Positions 1-14,623 are shown, numbered from the stretch's first letter. The stretch: 64,000 nucleotides of DNA from Hetaerina americana (GCA_022747635.1 JAKTNV010000078.1:62001-126000), one strand, 5' to 3'. Numbers and translations are program-made. The notes: generated by a model not told the origin, from the letters alone.

Positions 1-2929
1 GGAGAGTGAAAAGAGGTCACATTTCCGAAAAGGACTCGACGGATACCAGTTTTGGTTCTCTCGTGCGCGAGCATGATAAAAAATAAACGAGTAAAAAATC
101 ATGGGCGCGGAGGTGCCTTTTATGAGAGACTCCCAGCTGTGGCAACCAAGTGCCAAAAAGGGAAAAAATGGGCCGCCCAATATATCGCTGAACCTGCGTG
201 CACCTGAATGGTGAGGGAATATGCGCCCCAAGTTGTTCATAATTGCAACGTCTAAGGAGAGGAGGGCAGCACCTGTATTTGAGGTCCGCAACTCAGACGA
301 ATCCGTAGATGGAGTGTGTGCATATGGGAAAGCAAACGCGGTGGTCAAGGAAAGGGAATTTGCGTCCGACGGTGTTGGTGGCCGATTTACAGTCCGGTTC
401 CACGGCTTAGCCAGGCGAGGTGCTTCCATTTCTGGAAATGCGTCGCATTTTAGATGTGAACGACTCTAATGTTGCTATGGAAATAGTTTCGCGCTCGGAG
501 AAAGTCATGTTTTAATAGACCCAATCATTGAAGACAAACGAGGAATGTCGCTTGCATTAAGAACTCATGGAGAATTCTTACTGGAGCGTGTAGATATCGT
601 ATCTTTATCAAAATTCATTAGCATACACGCTGGATATATCTTAGAAGTACGATCACAACGGCCAGAGTGGATGAAGAATGTTGCCTCTTGAAATACTTGA
701 ATTTGTAAATTCAATGGCAGGGGCCAGGCAAAACTGTTCTGGGCCATCAGTCTTTAATAAACTATGAAATCTATACTCGGCCAATTCTTAATTAAAAATG
801 CTCTTTAAAACATTGACAGTCGCCAAAGCCTTTTAGTGAAGCAAGTCAATGGTCGATTAGGGTAAGGACTGGGATTTTTTATGAAGATTTTTTTATATGA
901 ATTATGTATAACTTTAAGTTACTACAATTTACTCTGGCTAGTGATACTATTTGGAGAATTTTTTCGATATATTTGGTTTCCTTAAATTTTTAATCTTCAG
1001 CTTTCCTACTCGAGATCCCTATTTTGGTGTCATTTTTCTTAAAATTCCGTGATATCATTCATGCATTCTATGCTCACAAAAATTTCAGGAAAACATTTTA
1101 TTTCATCAAAATATGACCGAAATATATCAAGAGTAATTTTTTTACCAATGTGATAACTTTCCACTTAGGAGAGGACTTCACGGGATTATTTTGAAATGAT
1201 AGTCAATACGAGAAATCACGTACTTTTTCAGAATACAGATAGTTTCTTCTTTTATACATAGATATATTACTCCGCAATACCAAATGGTACACCCGGATGA
1301 GGTATTTAAAGAGGTTAATAAGAATAGAGATAAATAAGAATACACAAAAGTGCAGATGAGATTTTTTTCCTGAATCATGGGAAAAAACATAGGTTTGGAA
1401 TGCGGATTTACAAGTAAAAAGCAGCGTTTTATAGTCAGTATTTAATGATATATTTAATAAATTATTATCCAAGATTGTGTCTTTAAAATCAGTATTGATA
1501 TACTTTTTTCCTGGGAGGGGTAAATGTAGATAAATTTACTATTTTCTTTTTCGATATGCAAGTAACCCCTATGTGGCGTAGCATAGATTTTTTCTCATTT
1601 CTAACCATTTCTGTGTGTTGTTGGTGATTCGTGTGCACGGTATATCAAATCATATAGTCTCAATTGTTAGCAATTAATTTTATTTTAATAATTTAATGAA
1701 GATAGCGATAGAGATTAACTGATCACTTACAGGACCCACTTAGGCTGTTTCCAAAACCCTCGACGAAGAGCAAATAGGGTTATACTATTTACCGAGTGGC
1801 GATACTTCCCCTAATTATGACATTTGAAATGTAAGGTACATAATCAATTATTCCCGTTAAAAAATTATGGAATTCTTCCATTCCGAAATTCTCTCCTATT
1901 TCAGCGAATTTTAAATTATAAACTTCTGAAAATTCACTATAAAAGCGACAATGAAATGCGTCATTATAATTGAATAGCAAAGATAAATTACAAAGAGAAA
2001 ATTAACCTGTCAAGTCGGTAGATAGATGAATCTGTTAAGCAACATTACCAATGGTGCCTTAATGGACCGGCGAGTAACGAAAACTGGGTAATCAATCCTT
2101 GAAACCGCCGGACTCGACCCAATGGGCAAGCTGTCGGGCCCAGCAGCGGAGAATAAAAAGCCTTCACGGGAATCATCAAACTAAAGTGAATATTGAGAAG
2201 TAGTGGGAAAGTGAGCTGGGCGAAGAGGGACACAAACGACAAAGTTTTAAATACAGTGGGCTAAGAGAAAAAGTTGCGAAGGGTAATCCAGAGAAAGCAG
2301 AAAACAGAAGAATATATTGAGAGATAGTGTGATGATGAAAGCCAGGATGAAGGTTGATTGGTAGGCAGGGTAGAGGAAGGAAAGGAATAGCTTTTGAAAG
2401 TGAGATTAAGGCAAGCTGTTGGCATGAAGAGTTGAACAAGGAAAAAATGTAGCGAAACATTCACCCGATATGTAGCATATAACTGTGAAATGTTTTCAGA
2501 AAAATACTTCCTAACAAAGAGATCTTTTCCCCCTCTCCAATTAATTCTCTCCATCTTTAATCATTGTCTTAACTTTCCTACTTTTTAGGAATATCATTAA
2601 GTTGCTTTTCTTATGGTTAATATTTATATCACTTGTCACGCAGCTTATTTGAAGCAATCGACAATAAATTAAAAGAAAGTAAGTTTTCATTGTCCACATA
2701 TTGAATATCACTCTTTTGTTTAAATATGAGAGTCATCATTCATTCATTGAAGGGTATTATACATATTTAAAGCTAGGTTTTCAAAGGTCCCTTACAACTG
2801 TTTCCTTCAAAGTAAGAACTTCTTTCATTACCTAACATTATTTCTTCTCATATCACGCCCTTCAATAAATCCCTAACTTTTAATTGCTCTTTCATCCATT
2901 TTTGCTGCCTAATTCGGATTTACTCTATT
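1..2929. other. Non-coding AT-rich DNA, no gene recognised
   Basis: Reading frames here are short (an 82-codon frame at 221-469 on the plus strand is among the longer ones) and none resembles a protein family I know. Both strands are broken by frequent stops. The stretch at about 2040-2450 is purine-rich on the plus strand, which produces overlapping low-complexity minus-strand frames rich in Ser, Phe and Leu; I regard these as composition artefacts. No RNA gene or mobile element is recognisable. Confidence 0.6.
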
Positions 2930-4110
2930 GACTTCCTCTTTCCACTCTCTCTATTTAAAACTTTATCGTTTGCATTTATCTCTGTCCCATTTCTTTTTCA
3001 AATTTTTCGCCGCACCCATTTCTCAGAGCACCCATTATACTACACTCATCCTCTTCTCTCAAAGACCAAGTATCCCATCCATAATGCATAAAGCTCCAGA
3101 TTTAAAATCTTTACTAATCTTTTCTTCACATATGTACTCAGGTAATCGCCATCAGGTCTCATCTTCTTACAAATGTCTCTTTCTCTAACACAACTCTTCT
3201 CCTAATATTCCTACTATTATGCCCATATTTCTCCAAAGTACACGAACTATTCCACCTATTTATTTTATTCTTTCCCACTTTAATGCATAAATTAGCTTTC
3301 CTGCTTCCCGAGTATCTCAATCATTTTTTTACGGTTAATCCGCATCTTGCATTGCTTCTGTAAAGCACTAAACAATAACTTCAATTCATTGGCTACCTAA
3401 TTCATTATTCCTTCATCGTCTACAAATTTAACTGACTTAATCACCTCGCCTCCCAACTAAATTCCCTGACCAATTCCTTCCTATTCTACCCTCAACATCT
3501 TTTACATATACTTATTATATTTAGTATACTTTGAAATATATATTTTTGCGGTAAATTACGGGCAATAACGAGCAACCCTGTCTAACCCCTCTGACAATCA
3601 CTGTCGAATTAAGTTTTCGAATAAGTCGCTCATCCCTTCAGACTACTCCTATATTCCCCAACAACTCAATTGGCTTTACCAATTCAACACGGTCGAGTCT
3701 TCTCAGAATCCACGTATTAAACAAAGATATCCTGAATATAATCGATTTTGTGACTAATGTTCCACAGCAAAGCTATGGTACCAGGCGTTCCTCTTCCCTT
3801 TCTTAAGCCAAACTGGTCTTTCCCTGATTCTTTGAAATATCTTTACTGCATGTTATTTTAACTATATCGGTGTATTGTTCTCACCTACAGCTGCTTGAAA
3901 CTTTATCACGGCCGAGATAAAAATTGCCCTTAGAAAATCTCCTGGAAAAATTCATTCCTCATTACTAATGCGTTTAAGTTTAAGGAACCCCTTCCTTCCA
4001 TTTTTCCATAAATCTTTATAATTCTGCTGGAATGTGACATATTCCTACTTCCTAGCTCAACGTCTTATCTATTTGCGCTTTTTCTATCTGACAACCTGTT
4101 TCTATCGTAT
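2930..4110 (-). pseudogene. Decayed non-LTR retrotransposon reverse transcriptase
   Basis: Translating the minus strand piecewise across frames gives a recognisable series of non-LTR (LINE-type) reverse-transcriptase blocks in the right order. A region reading like the finger domain lies near 3880-4050. The block QFGLRKGRG lies near 3790-3830. The RQGCSLLPV block, equivalent to the conserved RQG(C/D) motif, lies near 3565-3595. KFVDDEGI, equivalent to the catalytic F/Y-x-D-D box, lies near 3405-3428. Downstream, INRKK and a block resembling the LYGSETWTL region of these enzymes (here reading ALWMGYLVFERR) lie between about 2990 and 3360. Both catalytic aspartates of the FVDD box are still encoded, but at least four frameshifts and many stops mean it cannot make a protein. 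The family belongs to the endonuclease plus reverse-transcriptase LINE group common in insects; I cannot fix the clade by eye. Ends are approximate, and no poly(A) tail or target duplication was found. Confidence 0.72.
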
Positions 4111-7100
4111 TCCATCACCCAATTGGAATGACACCGAATAAAATATATTTTATCACTCTTCGAAACGATTTTGACTCATTTAAACATTCAAATTATCTAA
4201 TATCTACCATGATAATTTGTAAGTTCAGAATAGTTACAAAATGAAAAGGCATGGCAAAGTATAATATTCAATTCGCCAGTGAATCAAACCACTTAGATGG
4301 AACAGTTACTGCCACCTCTTAGGCAAATTATTTAATATTGCCCTTTGAAGAAATATGACACTCATCTACAATCCCTGTATTCAGTGAATGAAAGCCCGGT
4401 TTCAAACCAAAGTTATCATGAAATACTTGGAGAAAAGTACCTTTTTTTCTATTTTCTCAGAAAATAACAATAGAGAAGCATAGCCTTATAATGCATGCTA
4501 ATGCTGAATGGAAATGCATATATTTATTATAAAACTAATTACGCGGACATTTAAAAATAGCAATTAAAGATGAAATAGCCAAGTTTAATCATTGCTTGCA
4601 TTGATTTAATTGATTTATGTTTAATCATAATACGTTTGCATTTAGTGACAAGAGGCAAAGGTATTGATAAATATTTTAATAGCACATTTAACCAGTTAAT
4701 GGTAGTGAAAGAACAATATAAATGTATTTCTCCAATAAATGAGAACAAATATTTTTATGCTGAACATAACTGCTTTATTAAGAACTAGCAGTCCATGTGA
4801 GGTTTTAAGGCTAAACAATCGATGCCTTGCAAGATGATATGTTAATGATAGTTAAATACTTTTCCACTTTTTGCAAGAGAAATGTCTCTGATATACTAAC
4901 TATACATTAGTTATTCCGAATCAAAGGCTATTGAACCGTGATCTGGGTTATTCTGAGGAATTTGATCCGTCAAGAGTCTTTGAAGCGATACTATCGTAAG
5001 GGAGAAGCACAAAATTAGGCGTGTAATTGGGTGGCGGGATCGGAATTTAGTTAGCACTGCGCAAGATGCAAATTCTAGGCAATCGGATCCTCACGATCCC
5101 AGCCTCCCATTTCATGCCTCAAGCAGCCATCTCCTCATCTGAGTTGCTCAAAATGAAGTGGATCGACGTGACTGTGGGAAAGTATATAGTGAAGAGATAT
5201 GATGCATTTTACAGCGCAAATCACATATCAAGAATTGTAACGTAGAACTTATTGAACATAATATTTGACGAAAAATGATATTTGTGAGTCCGAATCAGGT
5301 GATAATAGCAGTACTGATTACTGATTATATCCTTATTATTGTAATTAGAATCAAGAAGTAATAAGTTTTCAAGAGCTAAATAAATTCTCATTTCAATCAT
5401 AGTACACGCTTTAACACAGGCATTTTACTTGCAATGCATTCGATATTTCTTTTTGCCACCCCGAAAATATCAACGAGCGACGAATAAGGAAATAAAATCC
5501 TCCTCCACTACAATTTATCATGAATGGAAATATAAGTACGTAAACCTATCATTGTTCCAAGATTGTTACGTTTTGGTTATATCGTTATTTATGCACTCAT
5601 GAACCACCGGACGGACACCGTTTTATGGAATGGAAGAAAACATGAATAACAGAGAGTTTCGATTTCAAGATCCGAAAGTTAATTAGCAGAAGGATAGCTT
5701 TCATGTAGAAATTTCTCCAAAGAGCAAATATGAATAAAATAAAAGGAAATAGTTCAGTAAATTCAAGGAACCAACGAACAACAAAGATGGTGAGTTAATA
5801 TTGGAAGCGATTAAAAATATCATCGCAGCATAGGTTATTTTTCGTTTTGCCAAATTGGGGTTCCCGAAATAAACATTTTGAGGAATCCGTGTACCAAAAT
5901 GCATTAATATGTGCTTAATGCTCTGTGACTATTGGTGATTACAAGTAAATTTCACTTAGAGCAGTGTGAATTGTGATCACAATGGTGGAAACTCATATAG
6001 GATTAGGCTGACGCTTGATGGTGATTAACAATACCGATGGCAGTGGATTGATGTTGAGAGATCTGGGGCACACCTACTCACACTATGCTATTCCCGTCCC
6101 ACTTTTGATGCTAGGCGCCATCCTGCTGATATACGTGCACCATCTCGATCGCTGACGAGTTCACAGTAGAGTTGGCATAGGGTGCCTGCGTGGTTCGAGG
6201 ATGGTCGACTGGATTTTCAGTAGAGGATATGTGCCGCCAGGTTACGCTCAATTATCTCAACACAGGCTAATTTGTGAAAATTTACGTGTGATGCGATATT
6301 CATGTACAACTACCATTGATGTATTTGCAGCTTCAACTTCCATAAATGGCAAAACCTCTAAAATGGCCTGATTTCGGCAACCCCCTAACTGGGAATGATC
6401 TACGCTGCCTGGAGGGGTGTTGCGTCAGAGAAGACATTCATGGCATAAGAATAGGAGGAGAAGCGTCTTTAGCAATTGCCAGATGCTGTCTTCCCATAGG
6501 AGTTTGGGCCAAATTTCTCGACTCACAGCCGATTCTTTAATAAGAACGTATGGCAATCACCTAATATAATCACACCAAAAACTGAAACCAATGGCCTTTG
6601 GCATATCCACTCGCCGAATCTTATGTATAAAGCTAACGATATAGCGTAGTCTCTGTAAGGAACTAACAGTTAACGGCGAGGGCATACAGGTATATTTGAT
6701 GACCTCGCAGCATTTGTATATATTGTATCATTTGAAACGCCTAAGTATTTAATTATTTTATTGAAATGACTATACTCTTATGCTTGTTAATACTTACATA
6801 TGATGTACGTATATTCTAAGAACTGAACAATTTTACCAACAGAAATCACTTGGCCTTCTCAAAAACTAATCTTTAAATTTTCTGGTAAATGATAGTATTT
6901 TTTAAATTAATCCGAAGAAAGTAATAATACACAGTATACAATAACACAGTATAAAATATATAATATACACAGCATAAAAAGTCATTACATATACTTCTAA
7001 TGAGCTAATCCATTCCAACAGTACTAATTTACAAATAATTAAGGAGAGCTGTTTCTTAACACAGTAACCTTGAAACTGTGTTCCGTAAGGGGTTAACATT

Positions 7101-10100
7101 CATACTGTGGATGGAATGAGTGCAGACCTATCTAAGAGAGAGAGATGGGGCGTCATTTATGAGGAAAGAAGGGATGGCAGAAGTCCTACCGCTTAGCCTT
7201 AATAAATAATTAAGATGAAGATGGGGAATGAAACAAAATTGAAGCTATTAGGCAAGATTCGTTGGTGCATGCGCATATGGCAATGCAAAACATATTCTGA
7301 GATACTCAGAAAAATCCTATCTCTTGCTGGTGGAAACTCAAGAGCACCACAAAGTAATCACAGTTCGGTCAGGCAGTTGTAAGCGCTCATAAACGAAGCT
7401 GTCCCTCGCTACTGTGAGATAGGAGAGGCTCCGACTCGAAGGCATTGATGAAGCACTTATGAAACGAGTTGGTAAAGTGGAGATAAAAGGAACTTAGAAA
7501 AGGATGGAGGAACAAGTAGGATATATTATACCTACTTTGAGGCACAAGAGCTTTCTGTATGATAAAAGGAGAAAAGGAAATATCACCTACAGAGGACGAA
7601 TTGATCATCGCACAAAATTTTTGAACACATTGAAAAATGAAAACAATAAGTAAGATATGAGTAAAGCAATACCATTACGGAATTCTGAGATAACGGGACT
7701 GCTGCGGAGAAGGCATATTGGCAAATGACCACGCATATTACTGAAGATGCGAAGGCAAGACGATCCAAAAGCTAGAAAAAAAAGTACAGGTGAGAGGAAA
7801 ACAAGAAAAATTAGAAAGGCGGGGAAGAAAACTTGGCCATGGCTCCCGAGGAAAATGAAGAGAATGGAGTGAGGTGAGTGAAGGTGAGAAGAGGGAGAGG
7901 AGAGAGTGCGTGTCGGCGAATGGCCTTCCCCCTAGGAGTTCTGCGCAAGGTCCCCCAAAAAGAAGGAGACTCCGGGGAAAATGCATGAGACGAGAGATAC
8001 ATACCAATATATGAATACCTGCCCCAGCAGTTGCAAAACACTGACCACTGCTATATTGCCGAAACCGCAAAGTGCGCGTCAGCATTTGGAAATACTGGCC
8101 ATCCACACGTCGATTGGTGCGCCAACACGTCAACACCTTTTCTTTAGTTAGCCTACGAATATATTTTCACATTATCCTAAGATACGTTTCTTCATGGACG
8201 GTTTTTTTCCCACCAGAATTAAACAAGCGTAATCTGATGAAATAAAAATCCTGAAATTGGAAAAATACCTATGCTAACATGATTTTCAGTTATATTCGCA
8301 ATTTCTTAAAATCGATGGACGTTGTGTCATTGGCTCATTATAAACCTGCCTACTTGGCACGAGAATGGATTCTATCAGTGAAAGAGTTATTTGAAATAAC
8401 CTGTAACTTATGGAATTGGTAAACAGAACGTTGAACCCATATTTATAATTGTAGACACACGTTATGTAATGATATATACCTTCCCCAATTCGGACGCGTT
8501 CATTTTTTTCAAAATCTGCATGGCTAAAATACGGAAACCAAACTACCCTGACTATATTCCGAACGAGAATGATTTTATAATCGTGTAATGAATGAATTCT
8601 TTTAAAGTTTAGAAGAAGTATGACATAACTTCCGGATCAATAATCTTTTATTTACATAACGCAATGAAAAAATAACCCCGGCGAAGTGAAAAAGAGAATT
8701 TTCTTTCGATATTAAAAGTATCAGTTTCTGACCCCTGTCCTCATGCAGTCTCGACTATGATTCTTTTTATTTTCTGTCATATTTCTAACGTTTCAGACAA
8801 CCCCATTAGCATCATTCTTTTAAATATTTCAAAGGTTTAGTACTCGAAACTATGGTCGAATAAAGTGTTGCAGGAAATAAAAAAAATATTTTTCTATAAA
8901 ATCTTCAAAAGTGAGACACTGAAATGAGTTACTATTTCAACTGAAGAACCAATTAAAATTAAGTTCTGACTTATTATTCTGCATAGCTCTTTAATGAACA
9001 CTGAATATTGTTTGACTATTTATTAACTGAAGAGACTTTAATACTCGTACGGAGCGTGTGAAAAATATGATTATGTAATGCGTGGGTATTTGTGTTTGAA
9101 AAGTTATGAATGGACAAAAGTAACATCAGTTTTTACCTTTAACGGTTGAAATAATCTAACTTATCATTAGAATATAACATTTCTTTGAAATTTTTCGGGA
9201 ACATTCATATGCATGATATTTCAAGAGTCAACGTGTATGGCGGTTCCTAAGAATCCCAATTGCGAACGTAATCCTTGTAATTTTTCAATTTATATAGGGA
9301 GAGGGTTAATATTTACGTAGTCAAAGTAAATACCTGGAATGAAACTGCTGACCATTTACAGCTATCTTTTTCCTTGACTAAATTAGCTTGCAAATTATCT
9401 GCATCAAAATTCTTTTCATCTTTTTTACTCGTCGATGTTTTGTTTTCTTATTATAGCTCTTAAAAATTAATAAGAGTCAAACGAATACCTCATGTATTTT
9501 TATTTTGCGCATAGTAACTATGCGCCATAACGATCCGTTTTTAATTTATTTTCCTGATTACCTTTCAATTCCCACGACTGCGTGGTCGCTGCAGCGATTT
9601 TGAAAGTCGAAAAGCATTCCCACGTAACTGCCGATAATTTGACAACTGATCATTTTCGAAGCAATTACTTTACAGTTGGTGATGGCGACACACTTGATTC
9701 ATGAACCTTTCGTGACCCCACTCCCATGTCCTGCATTTTGCCCATCACCTCTTCCACATCTCACCCCCCCCCTGTTGCGAGTGTAGCATTTTATCGTGTG
9801 TTTGGTGATCCGTGAGAAAGATCGCAATGAGCCAAGTGGCCTCCTGTCAACAACTGCCTATCGGAAAATCTCCGATGAATTGGCAAGAGAAGCATTAGCA
9901 TGGATGGAGATATGAGATCCGCGTCTGATTGCGTGGCGATGGTTGCTTCTGGGCTCATTAGAGGTTTCGCCTCCCCTAACTCATCAATTCCTTCAGTGGC
10001 CTCCCGCCTTGAGGTTAGCCGCTAGGAATTCTAGCGTAATTATTTCCTCGTTCGCGCTTTTAGATCCTCAAAGTAAATTCATCGTTTTCCATCACAACCA

Positions 10101-11339
10101 AACCCCATCGACTCCCGTGAATTGCCTATGAAACGGTTGGATGAACCTTACATTTAAAAATAACTTTGGAATGTGGCATTCACAATCTTTAACGAGTACG
10201 TGATAAGTGGAGTTCCATTCTGCCTCCACTAACATACAGTATGGACTTCAACATTTGAATGAGCATCGTGATCAATTATTTCTTCACGATAATTCTGGGC
10301 TATGCAACAATACTGCTATTTGCTTACGTGCAATCAAAGAAGGTGCTTTTTGCGAATAGCATCATGTAATTTCAAATGCTCACGCAAGAGACTTATGCCT
10401 GGACCTTTCAGAGTTGAGGCATAATGCTCTTGAAATTCATTTTTCTCATAAATAAATGGAATAATTCAGATATATGAGCCTTCCTACAAGTTTTACGAAG
10501 CACAAAATAACATAATGTTAATGCTCTCTATGAGTGATGCGTTTGACTATAAACGGCGAAACTGCTACCACTGTTTCAGAACGGCAAGACTTTCTGCATC
10601 TTCTGAAACTATACTTTTCCTTCTCTGGATATTTTTACAAATTTTTCCTTTTTAATGCTCGTTATTTTCTAGAACAAATTTATAAATCCAGTATTTGAAT
10701 GTGCTATTCATCAGAACGTTAAACAAATGATGACTTTTCAAACAGAACTTCAACAACCATGGCAGTTCTCTCCAAGGACCACAACCTTGACGTGCTGGAA
10801 GAGCTTGAGTGTTATAATGACACCTAGCGCTGAACTGGCGTGAGAAATGATAATTACTTCTAACAGGATCAGCCATTCCCCCTACCCAGAAAGATCAAAG
10901 GGTAGGAGCAGGATGAAAGATAATCCACGCAGGTTGCTCTTTAGTGAGGCGGCTGAAAAGGGGATCTGGCTCCTTGATCAAGAGTAATAAAAATGGTATA
11001 AAGAATCGTCGTACACATAGAACAGGTGTGATAGAATATCATTAGTAGATCAGATCAATGAACTTGGATTCTATTTCAGTTGATATGCCGACAAGTAATC
11101 ATAAGAAGGAAGAATCGACAAGAGGGTCTTGGTGTCTATAATAAACAACCAATAATGGTTAGGGATAAGAATGCGGTGATGGAGCCAGAAATATATGTGA
11201 GTAAGGTTTAGATGCGAGTAAGAGTATGGTTTAGAAAAAAAACAATGACCACGGGGGCCTGTTAGACAGGGCGAAATGGACACACAGCACAGGAAATCAG
11301 AAGCTCATTTCCCCCTACACTAACAGAGGACTACAGAGA
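4111..11339. other. Long non-coding stretch, no gene recognised
   Basis: About 7 kb of AT-rich DNA with only short frames. Visible texture: a purine-rich patch at about 7800-7910 on the plus strand, whose complement gives a 132-codon minus-strand frame (7738-8136) rich in Leu, Ser and Pro that I treat as compositional; a run of nine C at 9765-9773; and a moderately GC-balanced patch near 6000-6240 of unknown origin. Part of 11070-11339 may be the degraded upstream part of the retroelement that follows, but no endonuclease motif is convincing. Confidence 0.55.
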
Positions 11340-12110
11340 ATTTATTTACTTGCCCCGAAAAGATCCAGGAAAGATGGCATAAAAGAGCTACAGAAAGTAT
11401 ATCAAGCCAGTAAGAGTGAGATGGAAAATATGATTTCGTTGTCCCAGGTATGCTTGGTGACGAGATAGACAATAAATTAAAGAAAAATATACCGCCCAAT
11501 ATGCTGCGAGATTAAAAAAAGAATGCCTACAGAAGTATTTAAGAATTAAATTCAATTTGTGGAAGAAAGATATTGTCCAGAAGATGAGAGTCTTGCTAGC
11601 ATTTATGAAGAAGGACTTCCGCGAATATACTTCATCCAATCAGTATTAATGACTACTGTAAAAATAGAAAATCAACACTATGTGAGGACTATAGAACCAT
11701 TTTCTTCATTTCTCATTCAGCAAAGGTAGATCTGGTGGTCATTATCAAAACGATGGAGAATTAGAACGATTACTTAAGGGAAGAACGATATGATTTAGAA
11801 GAGTTAGGGATACGCGTGACGCCATAGCACTAATGATAACTCTGGTGTGAAGGAATGTAGATCATGACCAGGATGATCTTTGCTTTTTCGAGAAGGCGAC
11901 TGAAAGAGTAAATTGGGATCAATTAATAAAAGAATTTTAGAAGATAAATTATGGAATAAAAGGCAAAAGGTCAAATATAAGTATTCATTAATACCAGTAT
12001 ATTTCAACGCATACTATATATGAAGGGGAATGTAAGAGGCAACTGAAGGTGAAAATGGAAATAGGTGGAGAGCAGAACCAAATCTGTTAGATTTTCGGAT
12101 GATCAAAATT
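11340..12110 (+). pseudogene. Decayed non-LTR reverse transcriptase fragment
   Basis: The plus strand encodes scattered but ordered blocks typical of the same LINE reverse transcriptase as the copies at 2.9, 17.6 and 48.5 kb. CEDYRTIFFISHSAKV lies at about 11681-11730 (related copies read YRTI-LISHAAK). An RRVRDTRDAIALMITLV block lies near 11797-11850, matching the FRKGRGTRDA region. FFEKATERVNWDQL lies near 11885-11930, matching the F-x-D-x-x-K-A-F-D-x-V block that carries the first catalytic aspartate; that aspartate is lost here (FFEK). Stops interrupt the frame repeatedly, including one between the last two blocks. Sequence to about 12.36 kb may be further degraded element. No intact ends or target duplication were found. 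Confidence 0.62.
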
Positions 12111-13948
12111 TAATGAGCCAATCTTTGAAGAGGTTGAAGTAATTGTCGTACCATTAAAAATCCCATGTGATAGAAATGAGATGGAAAGAAATCATAATGA
12201 AGTAGTAGTAATGTGCTTACAAAGAACGAGCTGGAAATACTGATGCATACTTTCAACTCGGGGGTTATAAATTAGAGCGGGCATAGCAAATAATCTAAGA
12301 AAAAATTATTTTCAACACGTTGAGATATTGAAAATAAGGAAGCAAATGCCTATAAAATGAACTGTTATATAAATATTAAATTATTAAATTTAAATTAAAT
12401 GTTCACAGTTGATTTTTGGAAAAATTATTTATCAGTGTTAAACACTAATTGCATAAATATTTGCAAATCTGAATGAAATATCATTCGTATTCTCTGTGTA
12501 CCACAAATGAGTTGTTCCTAGAAAACTTGCCTTACAACATTCCAATACTTTAAGGATTAATCCAACTCTCAAAACGCAAAAATTACTTTCGAAAGGAGAA
12601 TCTCTGGCTGCAAGAAGTTTCTCTTGCGAAATCTAAAGCGTTGTACCTGTTACCTCATGCGCAATGAATGTTATAACTGTCGCTATAAATGTAGAAAACA
12701 CTCTCATTTAGTGATGAACGTGGCTTATTGAAAAACGTTTCAATTGCATGCGTCCATTAAAAATGTTTCGAGTAAAAATATTAGCATTTTGAGTTGGCCG
12801 TGAATATTTTATCCTGAAAGAATTTTGTAAATCTCATATAATTCAAATATGCCTCAGGATTCTCTGAAGGAAACTAAATTAGTTCCTTCATAGATAATAC
12901 AAAGTTTCCAAGAAAAACTACTACAGGTAGTTTAAAAACTACTACCCATACAATGAAACGTATAGAAAAATAATGTTACACATGTCTATTCCAAATCGCA
13001 GTGAAAAAAGGTGCAATGTTTGTGGTTTCATTTCTAGCTAAACTACCAATATCTTTACAAATATTTAGAAGTCAATTGAAAGATTAAATGCTGTGGGCTA
13101 AAAGCTTCGACCACCTCTGCAACCTGATGAATAATATACGTATCACACATTGCATATTTTTAAATAAAAACGTTTAATGTAACTACCATGATTATTCAAC
13201 CAAATGTCTTCAAGCCTCCATCGTTCGAAAATATAAACAGATGTCACTATTGTTAAGATGTTAAACCAGTAATGCTGCCATGAATTAAAAGCCATGCTTT
13301 CATCAATTTAGGCCCACAATTCATCTGTAATTCTGAGGGTTTGGCTTACGTTTAGCGAACAGCAGGTAATAGTCATTAATACAAGTAATGAGAAGGGACC
13401 TGGTTACAATCTGTTGTGCTCACTAGCGTTCTAAAATCTCTCAAAATTAGCAATTGCCTTATTAATGTTTGCGTTTCTCACAAAGTCAGATAGTTCCACT
13501 CACTTCCACGACCTACGTTAAATTATTAATTGGGAGTGAACGATAGGAATGGAACGCACGAGAATTTTACGCTAATAAATGAATCGCACAGATAATGGAG
13601 ATAAATCACGCAAATCTAATGTTTGAACTCGCGTTTTCGAGGGGTTCCCATTCGTTTACGTCGGAATTCGTGAGGAACGAGGGGAATAAAGTCGCCGCTC
13701 CTTGCAATAAATCTCGGCGATTCGATATGAGTGTTTGTCTGCAGAGTTGCCAAGTCTTTCTGTAGCAGGAAACCAATGTTTTAGTGCACGTCTTGACTTA
13801 CGCATAAAGCCGTAAATTTCGCAACTTTGTCCGGATATTCAGCCGAAGGGCAAAAAACAAGTTGGAACGAAGACGTTCTTCAACACTTATAAATCAGTTT
13901 TAGCAAACCCTTCGTAGACGGAGAAGTATTTTGTTTTACACATTAAAA
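12111..13948. other. Non-coding DNA, no gene recognised
   Basis: AT-rich, with short frames only. The first 250 bp may be the tail of the preceding degraded retroelement. The 13.6-13.9 kb end is somewhat more GC-balanced and is the sequence into which the mariner copy inserted. Confidence 0.5.
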
Positions 13949-13950
13949 TA

Positions 13951-13983
13951 CGAGGGTCATCCGGAAAGTAGTACCCGTTCGTG
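13951..13983 (+). repeat. Left terminal inverted repeat of the mariner
   Basis: Thirty-three bases, beginning CGAGGGTCATCCGG and ending CCCGTTCGTG, immediately after a TA dinucleotide. The reverse complement matches 14671-14703 at every position. In this family the terminal repeats are the transposase binding and cleavage sites. Confidence 0.95.
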
Positions 13984-14111
13984 CCGCATGAAGTGCTGAC
14001 GACGCGAGTAGCCGCTGGACGAGGTCAGATAGCTTCAGTGGCTTGTCTGCCTTCTCTGAGCCAAGTTGCGTGACGCTAGCATTGCCTGTGTTGTTTCTGT
14101 GATTGTTTACA

Positions 14112-14604
14112 ATGTTTAAAAAAATTGAGAACGCCGCCAGTTGTGAAGTGAGGGCAGTGATTAAATTCCTCAATGCAAGAAACGTTCGCCCATGTGATAT
14201 TCATCGCCAATTAAAGGAGGTGTATGGAGACAATGTAATGGACGAGTCGTCTGTTCGGCGGTGGTGTCGCAACTTCAACATGGGGAGGGGGAACACACAC
14301 GACGATGAGCGTTCGAGGAGACCGTCTGTCATTACAGACCAACTGGTGAGCTCAGTTGACGAATTCGTGAGGAACGATCGGCGCGTCACAATTGATGACA
14401 TCTGTGAGCATTTTCCCAATGTTTCTCGAACAATTGTTCATGAAATTGTTAAACACCATCTGCATTATGCAAAAATTTGTGCAAGATGGGTCCCTCGCGT
14501 ATCTCAATGAGCTGGCGGCGAAGGACTATGCAGCAGGAATACAGAAACTTGTCACACGTTATGACAAATGCCTTAATTTGCTTGGAGATTATGTTGAGAA
14601 GTAG
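14112..14604 (+). pseudogene. Mariner transposase remnant, core deleted and frameshifted
   Basis: The ATG at 14112 opens a frame beginning MFKKIENAAS. It continues for about 129 codons through the N-terminal paired-type DNA-binding region: RAVIKFLNARNV, then HRQLKEVYGDNVMDESSVRRW (first helix-turn-helix), a linker with DERSRRPS, and RVTIDDICEHFPNVSRTIVHEIV (second helix-turn-helix). It reaches the ARWVPR motif that normally precedes the catalytic domain. Just after this, near 14498, the sequence jumps to the extreme C-terminus, which reads AAGIQKLVTRYDKCLNLL then GDYVEK in a different frame and stops at 14604. The original frame instead ends at 14510. The D,D34D catalytic region, about 180 residues in family members, is therefore absent. 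A truncated DNA-binding protein could in principle still be made from the first frame. Confidence 0.9.
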
Positions 14605-14623
14605 TTTAAAGTATCCTCTTTCA